Of a stretch of DNA of 64,000 nucleotides, positions 55,375 through 63,162 are shown one piece after another. The first letter of the stretch is position 1. Each line of letters begins with the position of its first letter. The DNA lies in assembly GCF_900156575.1 (NCBI RefSeq), contig NZ_FTNY01000001.1, positions 930,001 through 994,000 on the forward strand, read 5' to 3'. Below the pieces are notes generated by a model. It was not told the origin of the DNA and ran no database searches. It saw nothing but the letters and a program-made list of their open reading frames with translations. The stretch is from Chryseobacterium shigense (lineage in GTDB: Bacteria > Bacteroidota > Bacteroidia > Flavobacteriales > Weeksellaceae). The position numbers were made by a program, and so were the translations under genes.

Positions 55375-56220
55375 ATGAAAAAAAGAACATTTAAAATAGC
55401 CTCCTTTCTATTCAGCATTTTGCTGCTATCTGCATGCCAGTCACAAAGCAATGGTCAGAAGACGACAGCGAAACAGAATAAGAAAGTAACCCATATCTAT
55501 CTTATCGGAGACTCCACGATGGCAGATTATACCGGAGATTATGATCCCGGAAAAGAGTATATGAAAGTCCGTTACCCGATTACAGGTTGGGGCCAGGTTT
55601 TTCAGCCATTTTTTGTAAAAGACAGTCTGGCTTCTCTGAAACCTGAGATAACCACCGATTCTGTAGCTGTCATCGACAGAGCCCACGGCGGAAGAAGTAC
55701 GCGAACTTTTTTTCAGGAAGGAAGATGGAGATCTGTATATGATCTTTTACAACCCAACGATTATGTCATCATGCAGTTTGGTCACAACGACGGTTCAGAA
55801 AAACATCCGGAACGGTATATCAATATTCAGGGGTATAAAGAATTTTTAAGGTTATTTGTATCGCAGACAAGACAAAAAGGAAGCAACCCTGTTATTGTGA
55901 CTCCTGTCGCCAGAAATTACCCCTGGAAAGATGGAAAACTGGAAAATGTACACGGAGAATATGCGCAGGCCCCGATTGACATTGCTAAAGAAATGAATGT
56001 TCCTTACATTGATTTAAACAAATTATCAATGGCGTATTTTACCCAAAAGGGGCAGGATTTCACTACGAATCATTATTTTATGAATCTACCTGAAAATGTT
56101 TATGAAGCCTATCCTAAAGGGCAGAAAGACAATACCCATTTTCAGCCGGAAGGGGCAAAAGCTGTAGCCGCGATGGTCTATAAAGAATTTAAAAATGTAA
56201 TTAAAACTCAAAAAAAATAA
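55375..56220 (+). CDS. Rhamnogalacturonan acetylesterase (CE12), first copy
   Basis: The 281-residue SGNH-type esterase removes acetyl groups from pectin. It has a lipoprotein signal with Cys (LLLSACQS), then YLIGDSTMADYTGD with nucleophile Ser47, the Gly/Asn blocks GWGQVF and FGHNDGSE, and the catalytic Asp252-His255 (DNTHFQPEGA). The blocks are in the standard SGNH order. It ends one base before the GH28 start, so the two are coexpressed. A second CE12 lies at 60215. Confidence 0.94.
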   Translation: MKKRTFKIASFLFSILLLSACQSQSNGQKTTAKQNKKVTHIYLIGDSTMADYTGDYDPGKEYMKVRYPITGWGQVFQPFFVKDSLASLKPEITTDSVAVIDRAHGGRSTRTFFQEGRWRSVYDLLQPNDYVIMQFGHNDGSEKHPERYINIQGYKEFLRLFVSQTRQKGSNPVIVTPVARNYPWKDGKLENVHGEYAQAPIDIAKEMNVPYIDLNKLSMAYFTQKGQDFTTNHYFMNLPENVYEAYPKGQKDNTHFQPEGAKAVAAMVYKEFKNVIKTQKK

Positions 56221-56221
56221 A

Positions 56222-57889
56222 ATGAAGAAGTCTCTTACAATTATCGGTTTAGCAGCAATGATGATCTTTTCAGGGCAAACCCAAGCTCAGAATCTGGATA
56301 TTTACAAAAATATTGAGTTTAAAATGCCTCAGGTCGCAGAAACTTCTTTTGCCGCCAATACGGTTTCTATCACCCAATACGGAGGAATTGCAGGCGGAAA
56401 TGTGAAAAATACAGAGGCCTTTAGAAAAGCCATTGAAGACCTCAGCAAAAAAGGCGGCGGAAAACTGGTGGTTCCCCGCGGAATGTGGCTGACCGGTCCT
56501 ATTGAATTAAAAAGCAACATCAATCTTCATGTAGAAGAAGGAGCGTTCCTTATATTCAGCAAGGACAAAGAAGATTATCCTTTGGTGGATGTGAGTTTTG
56601 AAGGCTTAAATACCATTCGATGCCAGTCTCCGATTTCTGCAAAAAATGCAAGCAATATTGCCATTACAGGAAAAGGGGTGATTGACGGAAGCGGCGATGC
56701 GTGGAGAGCGATTAAAAAAAGTAAAGTGGCAGAATCAGAATGGAAAGGAATTGTCTCTTCAGGTGGAATATTATCTTCTGACGGCAAAACCTGGTATCCT
56801 TCTGAAAGCTATAAAAAAGGATTTGAAAGTAGTTCCAGCTTCAATGTTCCTGATAAAATCTCTAAAGACGATCTGAAAACAGTTAAAGATTTCCTTCGTC
56901 CCGTTATGGTAAGTTTGGTAGGCTGCGATAAAGTTTTACTGGATGGCCCTACTTTCCAGAATTCACCGGCATGGAATCTTCATCCACTCATGTGTACCAA
57001 TGTCATCTTGAGAAATCTTACGGTAAGAAATCCCTGGTTCTCTCAAAACGGAGATGGTGTGGATCTGGAATCTTGTAAAAATGTTCTGATCTATGACAAT
57101 ACCTTTGATGTGGGTGACGATGCGATTTGCATTAAATCAGGGAAAAATGAAGACGGAAGAAAAAGAAATATGCCTACGGAAAATGTCATCATTAAAAACA
57201 ATGTTGTCTATCACGGGCACGGAGGGTTTGTGGTAGGAAGCGAAATGTCGGGAGGCGCCAGAAATATTCATGTATCCGACTGTACTTTCATCGGAACAGA
57301 CATCGGGCTCCGTTTTAAAACAACCCGTGGAAGAGGGGGAATCGTTGAAAATATTTACATCAAAAATATTGATATGATTAATATTCCGACGCAGACGATT
57401 GGGTTCAATATGTTCTACGAAGGAGCATCGCCTGTTTTGGAGGAAGGACAGAAAAAAGAAGGCAATCAGGCTCCGGAAAAGGTGTATCCTGTGACCGAAG
57501 AAACGCCTGTTTTCAGAAATATTTACTTTAAAAATATCAATGCCGTTAATTCCTATGAGGCGATCACTTTATTTGGATTGGCTGAAATGAATCTTAAAAA
57601 CATCGTCATCGAAGATTCTCAGTTTGATACTAAAAAAGCTTTAACCATCGTTGATGCAGACGGTATTCAACTGAAAAATGTAAAGTTGAAATATTCTGAA
57701 GGAACGGGAGCAACCATCTATAACAGTAAAAATATCAATCTTTCGACCGTAAAATTTGAATCTCAAAATAAACCCATCGTAAAAGTTTTAGGAAACAAAA
57801 CAGGAGCAGTCCTGTTACCGAAAGAAATAACGAATGATAAAACGGCAGTTTCCATTGGAACAGAGGTCGCTAAAAATTCAGTGAAATAG
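56222..57889 (+). CDS. Polygalacturonase-like GH28 hydrolase
   Basis: The 555-residue beta-helix enzyme cuts galacturonan or rhamnogalacturonan glycosidic bonds by hydrolysis. It has a signal peptide (GLAAMMIFSGQTQAQ). The GH28 active-site motifs are all present: QNGDGVDL (Asp278), GDDAICIKSG (Asp299 and Asp300), YHGHGG (His333) and LRFKTTRG (Arg364, Lys366). The N-terminal extension of about 100 residues contains ITQYGGIAGGNVKNTEAFRK, the usual pectate-lyase-superfamily start. It starts one base after the CE12 stop. Endo or exo mode is not clear. Confidence 0.94.
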   Translation: MKKSLTIIGLAAMMIFSGQTQAQNLDIYKNIEFKMPQVAETSFAANTVSITQYGGIAGGNVKNTEAFRKAIEDLSKKGGGKLVVPRGMWLTGPIELKSNINLHVEEGAFLIFSKDKEDYPLVDVSFEGLNTIRCQSPISAKNASNIAITGKGVIDGSGDAWRAIKKSKVAESEWKGIVSSGGILSSDGKTWYPSESYKKGFESSSSFNVPDKISKDDLKTVKDFLRPVMVSLVGCDKVLLDGPTFQNSPAWNLHPLMCTNVILRNLTVRNPWFSQNGDGVDLESCKNVLIYDNTFDVGDDAICIKSGKNEDGRKRNMPTENVIIKNNVVYHGHGGFVVGSEMSGGARNIHVSDCTFIGTDIGLRFKTTRGRGGIVENIYIKNIDMINIPTQTIGFNMFYEGASPVLEEGQKKEGNQAPEKVYPVTEETPVFRNIYFKNINAVNSYEAITLFGLAEMNLKNIVIEDSQFDTKKALTIVDADGIQLKNVKLKYSEGTGATIYNSKNINLSTVKFESQNKPIVKVLGNKTGAVLLPKEITNDKTAVSIGTEVAKNSVK

Positions 57890-57985
57890 CTGGCGATCCC
57901 AAAGATGTAAAAATGACACTTTGCGATTCCCAAACGAATATCATTAATCTTAAAAAATTGTATAAAAAAAAATTCCTACAAGCGA

Positions 57986-58900
57986 ATGATTTTTAACAAA
58001 ACACCTACTTATATTTCTATTTTTTTAATGGGAGGCATGGCAGCATTCGGTCAGGTTCAACGGCCGAATGCTTCTCCCTATACCAACGAAGCGACCTTCG
58101 AAAAACTCAAAAAAAAGCATCCTTTCATTACGCCCTTAGAAAGACCTGTTCCGGGCAATATCGGGATTGATCAGAATGTAGAATATGCCAATATCAATGG
58201 ACTTTCTTTAAAAGCTGATGTCTACTACCCTCTTGATACATCCAAAAAACATCCGGGAATTGCAATGGTTCACGGTGGCGGCTGGATTTCAGGAAGCAAG
58301 GAGAATGAAAAGTATATGGCTCAGGAACTGGCAGCCAAAGGTTATGTTGCCATTGCCGTCGGTTACCGTCTGGCTGATGTAGCAAAATATCCCGGTGGCG
58401 TTGAAGATATTGAGCAAGCCATTCATTGGTTAAAGAAAAATCATAAAAAATACGGTTTAAATCAGAAGAAAATAGCTGTTTTGGGTGAGTCGGCGGGAGC
58501 CCAGATCGCCACTTTGGTTGGGGTAAGATCAAAGAATAAAATAAAGGCAATCATCAATATTGACGGAATTGTTTCCTTCATTCATCCTGAAGCGGAAGAG
58601 AGCACGTATGCTTCGTATTGGTTAGGAGGTGACCGAAATGTTAATTTAAAAAACTGGACGGAAGCCTCACCTCTGGAATTCGTCCATAAAAATACGCCTC
58701 CTACTCTATTCATCAATAGTTCGCAACCCCGATTCCATGCGGGAAGAGACGACATGATGAAAAAGCTGAAAAGTTACAATATCCGGACAGAATTTCACGA
58801 AATCAAAGATACCCCACACTCCTTTTGGTCGGCAGAACCCTGGTTCACGGAAACATTGAATTCTACAATTGATTTTTTAGATAAAGTATTAAAGGAATAG
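57986..58900 (+). CDS. Alpha/beta-hydrolase esterase (BD-FAE-like)
   Basis: The 304-residue protein has a signal peptide (YISIFLMGGMAAFGQ). It has the oxyanion motif HGGGWISGSKEN, the nucleophile elbow GESAGAQ (Ser169), an acid Asp255 or Asp256 (GRDDMM) and His278 (TPHSFW). This is the pattern of acetyl- or feruloyl-type esterases, often annotated as BD-FAE or 'alpha/beta hydrolase'. In this locus acetyl, methyl or feruloyl ester removal from pectin is plausible. It lies about 97 bases after GH28 and 151 bases before the second CE8. Confidence 0.87.
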   Translation: MIFNKTPTYISIFLMGGMAAFGQVQRPNASPYTNEATFEKLKKKHPFITPLERPVPGNIGIDQNVEYANINGLSLKADVYYPLDTSKKHPGIAMVHGGGWISGSKENEKYMAQELAAKGYVAIAVGYRLADVAKYPGGVEDIEQAIHWLKKNHKKYGLNQKKIAVLGESAGAQIATLVGVRSKNKIKAIINIDGIVSFIHPEAEESTYASYWLGGDRNVNLKNWTEASPLEFVHKNTPPTLFINSSQPRFHAGRDDMMKKLKSYNIRTEFHEIKDTPHSFWSAEPWFTETLNSTIDFLDKVLKE

Positions 58901-59051
58901 TAACTATAATTTTAAACGCAAAGATTTATAAATAATAATGTTCATCTTAAGAAGCAAAGAATGCACAAATCTCTGATGAGACTTTATGACTAAAACGATC
59001 AATTCGTCAAAATCAATTTATTGATTTCATCTTTGCTCACTAAAAATAAAC

Positions 59052-60065
59052 ATGAAGAAAATCAAATTTTTTGCGTTAAAAACAACAAGCCTGTTTATGA
59101 AAAAGTTATTCTTAATTCTATTCATTTCTATTGCTAATTTTCTTCTGGCAGGAAATGATCCTTACGTTAAAATCACTGTTGCAAAAGACGGAAGCGGAGA
59201 TTTTACCTCTATCCAGAAAGCAATCAACTCAATAAGAGATTTAGGTCCTGCAGAAGCATTGATTTTCATTAAATCAGGCATTTATCATGAGAAAGTTGTG
59301 ATTCCTTCTTCAAAACATAAAATCATTTTAGAAGGTGAGAATAAGGACAACACTGTGATCACCAACAATGATTTTTCCGGAAAACCGGATTTTTTCAATG
59401 AAAAAATGACCACCTTCAATTCTTATACTTTATTGGTGATGGCGGACGATATTAAGATCAGTAATGTGACCATTCAAAACAGTTCGTGTAACGAAGGTCA
59501 GGGCGTTTCTCTTCATGTGGAAGGTGACCGTTTTGTGATCAGAAACTCCAATATTCTTGGTTGTCAGGACACCGTTTATGCGGCGACCAATCACAGCATG
59601 CAGTATTTTGAAAACTGCTCTATTGAGGGAACGACTGATTTTATTTTCGGACAGGCAACAGTAGTTTTTAAAAACTGTACCATGAAAAGCCTGGCAGATT
59701 CGTACATCACCGCTGCTGCAACAGAAGCAGACAGAAAGTATGGATTCGTTTTTATTGACTGCAAGTTAACAGCTAAAGAAGGCATCACGAAAGTGTATCT
59801 TGGACGACCGTGGAGACCTTATGCCAAAACCGTTTTCATTAACACAGATATGGGAAAACATATTCTTCCGGAAGGCTGGAACCCATGGAAAGGTGACAAA
59901 ATGTTTCCTGATAAAGAAAAGACAGCCTACTACGCTGAATTCGGAAGCAAAGGCGAAGGAGGAACAACAGCTAAGCGGGTGAACTGGTCCCGTCAATTGA
60001 CACAAAAAGATTTGAAAAACTATACTTTGGACAAAATTTTTAAGGGGTGGAATCCCAATCAATAA
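59052..60065 (+). CDS. Pectin methylesterase (CE8), second copy
   Basis: The 337-residue enzyme resembles the CE8 at 48757 throughout. It has catalytic Asp173 (GCQDTVY), Asp196 (EGTTDFIFGQ) and Arg252 (YLGRPWRP). The start at 59052 has an A-rich upstream context, but the ATG at 59097 (MKKLFLILFISIANFLLAGN) would give a simpler signal peptide, so the true start is uncertain. The two CE8 proteins differ in detail and may act on different ester patterns or compartments. It is followed by the second CE12. Confidence 0.93.
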   Translation: MKKIKFFALKTTSLFMKKLFLILFISIANFLLAGNDPYVKITVAKDGSGDFTSIQKAINSIRDLGPAEALIFIKSGIYHEKVVIPSSKHKIILEGENKDNTVITNNDFSGKPDFFNEKMTTFNSYTLLVMADDIKISNVTIQNSSCNEGQGVSLHVEGDRFVIRNSNILGCQDTVYAATNHSMQYFENCSIEGTTDFIFGQATVVFKNCTMKSLADSYITAAATEADRKYGFVFIDCKLTAKEGITKVYLGRPWRPYAKTVFINTDMGKHILPEGWNPWKGDKMFPDKEKTAYYAEFGSKGEGGTTAKRVNWSRQLTQKDLKNYTLDKIFKGWNPNQ

Positions 60066-60214
60066 TTGAAATGCTTCAACTTTGCTCAGCATGACCTTCG
60101 CTACAAATAAAATGCTAAATAATCAGAGCTATAATGTTGACTTCCCATTGAATTATATAAGTAAAACCCACCATTCATCCTGGATACAATCAATCAAGTT
60201 TAATTAAAAGTACA

Positions 60215-60952
60215 ATGAAAAAATTCCTTCTGACATTTTATATTTTCTTCGCTGCGATCTTATTTGCGCAACAAAAACCAACCTTATTTTTAATAGGTGA
60301 TTCCACGATGGCCAACAAGGAAAATCCTGATAAAAATCCGGAACACGGTTGGGGACAAATGCTTCCTCTGTTAATGACAACAGGAATTGAAATCCAGAAT
60401 CATGCAACGAACGGAAGAAGCTCCAAAAGTTTCAGGACAGAAGGCAGATGGGATAAAGTGATGAAACAGCTTAAAAAAGGAGATTTTGTGATCATCCAAT
60501 TCGGACACAATGATCAGAAAATAAATGATTCCCTCCGTTTTACCAATCCTTATACGCAATACAGAGCGAACCTGGAAAGGTATGTGAATGAAACCAGAGC
60601 AAAAGGAGCCCATCCTATTTTGATGACTTCCATCGTAAGAAGAAATTTCAATGAAAATGGAGTTTTGGTGGATACTCACCAGGAATATCCTCTGGTGGTA
60701 AGGATGGTAGCCAATGATCTTAAAGTTCCGATGGTAGATTTACAGTTATTAACAGAACAAATGGAAATTTCATACGGTCCTGAAAAGTCAAAAAAGCTGC
60801 ATCTTCATTATAAAAAAGGGGAAGTTGATTATTATCCTGAAGGAAAAGATGACGATACGCATTTGTCCAAACTGGGAGCTGAATCTATTTCAAAAATGGC
60901 TGCGGGTTCTTTGAAGAATATGAAAACAGGTTTGGAGAAATATATTCAATAG
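60215..60952 (+). CDS. Rhamnogalacturonan acetylesterase (CE12), second copy
   Basis: The 245-residue SGNH esterase has a signal peptide (LLTFYIFFAAILFAQ). It has FLIGDSTMANKENPD with Ser30, the blocks HGWGQM and FGHNDQK, and the catalytic DDTHLSKLG near the C-terminus. It is shorter than the first copy, which has a lipoprotein signal; this one is likely soluble in the periplasm or secreted. It follows CE8 (second copy) and precedes the KdgF-like gene. Confidence 0.93.
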   Translation: MKKFLLTFYIFFAAILFAQQKPTLFLIGDSTMANKENPDKNPEHGWGQMLPLLMTTGIEIQNHATNGRSSKSFRTEGRWDKVMKQLKKGDFVIIQFGHNDQKINDSLRFTNPYTQYRANLERYVNETRAKGAHPILMTSIVRRNFNENGVLVDTHQEYPLVVRMVANDLKVPMVDLQLLTEQMEISYGPEKSKKLHLHYKKGEVDYYPEGKDDDTHLSKLGAESISKMAAGSLKNMKTGLEKYIQ

Positions 60953-61034
60953 TTTTGAGATCTACTTTCAGAAATTATTTTACAATGTACTCCTCATTCA
61001 TAAAATTGGTGATAACTAACAAAAAATCAAATAC

Positions 61035-61400
61035 ATGAAATTTAAAAAAGAAAAATTCTTCGACGGTCATTCTGAATGGGAAGATCTGGGAGCAGGTGTT
61101 TCCAGACAATTTGTAGGATATAATGCTCAGGTGATGATGGTGATCGTGAAATTTGAAAAAGATGCCATCGGCACATTACATCAGCATTTTCACTCCCAGA
61201 TTACGTATGTTGCCTCAGGAACCTTTGAGGTGACCGTGGATGGTGAGACTAAAATTTTACAAAAAGGGGATGGCTTTTTCGCTCAGCCCAATATTTTTCA
61301 TGGCGTCAAATGTTTGGAAGAGGGACAGCTGATTGATGCCTTTACTCCATTCAGGGAGGATTTTCTTAGTCCGCCAATAAACGTAAATGACAAAGTTTAA
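61035..61400 (+). CDS. kdgF: KdgF-like cupin, unsaturated galacturonate conversion
   Basis: The 121-residue single-domain cupin resembles KdgF, which turns 4,5-unsaturated galacturonate into 5-keto-4-deoxyuronate, the substrate of KduI. The metal-site pattern HQHFHSQITYVASG gives His49, His51, His53 and Gln55, followed by the second cupin motif with FFAQPNIFHGVKC (His89). This HxHxHxQ order matches KdgF. It has no signal peptide, so it acts in the cytoplasm. Its location on the plus-strand enzyme block, away from kduI, is notable. A generic sugar-binding cupin cannot be excluded. Confidence 0.83.
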   Translation: MKFKKEKFFDGHSEWEDLGAGVSRQFVGYNAQVMMVIVKFEKDAIGTLHQHFHSQITYVASGTFEVTVDGETKILQKGDGFFAQPNIFHGVKCLEEGQLIDAFTPFREDFLSPPINVNDKV

Positions 61401-61582
61401 TTTGATTCAGAAAAACATTTATCTATTTGAAAATTAGCTAGATATATTTTAAATTAAGCTAAAAACATTATTCAACAATTTAAATCACAACCATCAAATA
61501 CCCAATGGATTCATACCATTATTTTCTCTGAGTAACTTATTAAAAAGCAAAATACCTGATCCCGCAGATCTCATGGATTCAC

Positions 61583-61626
61583 AAAAAATACCCTTTGTAA
61601 TCTATAAGATTTGTGGGTATTTTATT
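61583..61626 (+). terminator. Terminator after kdgF
   Basis: The arms AAATACCC (61586-61593) and GGGTATTT (61615-61622) pair around a loop that itself holds partly matching ACAAA/TTTGT words, and are followed by TTATTT. It would end the plus-strand enzyme block before the lone PL1 gene, though it lies 180 bases after the kdgF stop. Confidence 0.6.
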
Positions 61627-61669
61627 TCTGGCAAGCTGATACGATCTAAATTTTACACATAATATAAAA

Positions 61670-61685
61670 TGTAACCGATTGAACA
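61670..61685. promoter_or_regulatory. Candidate LacI operator before the second PL1 gene
   Basis: The sequence TGTAACCGATTGAACA resembles the sites before kduI (TGTAATCGATTGCATG) and susC (CGCAATCGATTGCACA), with CGATTG shared. It lies about 110 bases upstream of the start at 61796. The left half is less symmetric than at susC, so confidence is lower. Confidence 0.5.
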
Positions 61686-61795
61686 ATTATAATAAATAAC
61701 ATTATAATTATATAAATATGAATACATTAAAATATAAAATTAATTGATATCAAATTAATAATTTTATTTCAGTTAAATTACAATATATAAAAACT

Positions 61796-62911
61796 ATGAA
61801 AAAAACCTTAAAAGCAATCCTGCTGACAGCAGCATTAAGTTCAGCTTTTGTATTGACCGGCTGTGGTCAGGAAGACCTTAAAACACAATTGTCAGAAAAC
61901 CCCAATGATTTAAATCTAAAAAGTGCTCTGGATGCCAAGGCGATTATACCATTGGCCAATTGTGTTGCTCCCGGCTGGGCTTCTCAAAATGGTGGAACTA
62001 CCGGTGGTGGAACTGCTGCTGAAACTACAGTAACCAACTATGCTCAGCTGAAAGCTGCTATTGAAAATACCGCAGTAAAAGTAGTGAAGGTGACGGGTAC
62101 CATTACGATCACGGCACGTTTATCACTACAGGATCAAACCGGAAAAACCATTTATGGAACCAGCGGTGCAAAATTGGTTTCTACGGATCAGACAAAGGAT
62201 GGTTCAGGAATCATCAATGTTAAAAGATGCAACAATATCATTATCAGAAACCTGATATTTGAAGGACCGGGAGCTTATGATACAGATGGATGGGACAATG
62301 CCATTCTGGATGACTGCCGAAATGTATGGATCGATCATTGTGAATTCAGAGACGGTGTTGACGGGAACTTCGATATTAAGAATAAATCTGACTTTGTTAC
62401 TGTTTCTTATAGTAAATTTCATTACTTAAAAGCTCCTAAAGCAGGCGGTTCCGGGGGAACAGATGACCACAGATTCTCCAATCTTATCGGTTCAAGCGAT
62501 GGCGCCACTGCTGATGCAGGAAAGCTAAACGTCACCTTCGTTCGTTGCTGGTGGGCTCCGGGATGCAGAGAACGTATGCCGAGAGTAAGATTTGGAAAAA
62601 TTCATATCTTAAACAGTTACTTCAACAGCTCTGTAAGCAATAAATGTATTGCTGCAGGGGTACAGGCGAACATTCTGGTCGAACGCAATGTTTTCGAAAA
62701 TGTAAAAGAGCCTATCAACCTGATGAGTGGATTTACGGCTGTGACGCAAACTGGAAGCATATTTACCAACGTAACAGGAAATACAGCAGGGAGCGGAACG
62801 GCATTTACACCATCCTATTCTATCAATAAATTAGCCGCTTCAGATGTGAAAGCAGATGTAACCGCTAATGCAGGTGCTACCTTAACGGGAAATATCTGTG
62901 ATTCATTTTAA
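61796..62911 (+). CDS. Pectate lyase (PL1), lipoprotein
   Basis: The 371-residue protein has a lipoprotein signal ending SSAFVLTGC, followed by GQED. The remaining sequence is a classic extracellular PL1 beta-helix: NVWIDHCEF (Asp180, His181), DGVDGNFDIKNKSDFVTVSY with calcium-binding Asp residues, and RMPRVRFGKIHILNSYF (Arg260, Arg263, Arg265 of the catalytic RxPRxR stretch). It cuts polygalacturonate by beta-elimination. It is more like enterobacterial Pel proteins than the PL1 at 49804. It stands alone, with its own operator candidate and a terminator on each side, so it may be a separate surface-bound unit. Confidence 0.94.
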   Translation: MKKTLKAILLTAALSSAFVLTGCGQEDLKTQLSENPNDLNLKSALDAKAIIPLANCVAPGWASQNGGTTGGGTAAETTVTNYAQLKAAIENTAVKVVKVTGTITITARLSLQDQTGKTIYGTSGAKLVSTDQTKDGSGIINVKRCNNIIIRNLIFEGPGAYDTDGWDNAILDDCRNVWIDHCEFRDGVDGNFDIKNKSDFVTVSYSKFHYLKAPKAGGSGGTDDHRFSNLIGSSDGATADAGKLNVTFVRCWWAPGCRERMPRVRFGKIHILNSYFNSSVSNKCIAAGVQANILVERNVFENVKEPINLMSGFTAVTQTGSIFTNVTGNTAGSGTAFTPSYSINKLAASDVKADVTANAGATLTGNICDSF

Positions 62912-62940
62912 TTACAATAAAGGAATTTAAACACTATTTA

Positions 62941-62973
62941 AAAAAACGACTGAGCATTTCTCAGTCGTTTTTT
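62941..62973. terminator. Bidirectional terminator between PL1 and PL10 genes
   Basis: The arms AAAAAACGACTGAG (62941-62954) and CTCAGTCGTTTTTT (62960-62973) form a perfect hairpin with A and T tracts on both sides. It lies between the converging PL1 and PL10 genes. Confidence 0.93.
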
Positions 62974-63020
62974 GCTTGTGGCGGGTAGAGATGTGGGATT
63001 TGAGATGTCAGATTGCAGAC

Positions 63021-63055
63021 TTTAGATTTTAGATTTTAGACTTTAGACTTTAGAT
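63021..63055. repeat. Five tandem heptamers TTTAGAT/TTTAGAC
   Basis: The sequence is TTTAGAT, TTTAGAT, TTTAGAC, TTTAGAC, TTTAGAT without gaps. It lies in the non-coding space between the PL1 terminator and the PL10 stop. No function is apparent. Confidence 0.85.
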
Positions 63056-63162
63056 GACAATCGTTTTACTATAGTTGAGTTTTGCTATTATTTGAAGTAA
63101 ATGATCTATATTAAACCCTTCCATTCTCAAACTTCACGCCCTCGTACTCTAAGGAAAGTCTA

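Larger units (their letters stand above)
61401..61795. other. Intergenic region before the second PL1 gene
   Basis: This ~395-base stretch holds no supported gene. It contains a terminator-like hairpin for kdgF near 61585-61623, a CGATTG-type candidate operator near 61670-61685 and very AT-rich sequence before the start at 61796. Confidence 0.7.

Noticed and set aside
59010..59027. Inverted repeat AAATCAA-TTTA-TTGATTT before the second CE8 gene
   Set aside because: It is short and AT-only in the arms apart from one C/G pair, and resembles words found by chance in AT-rich gaps.
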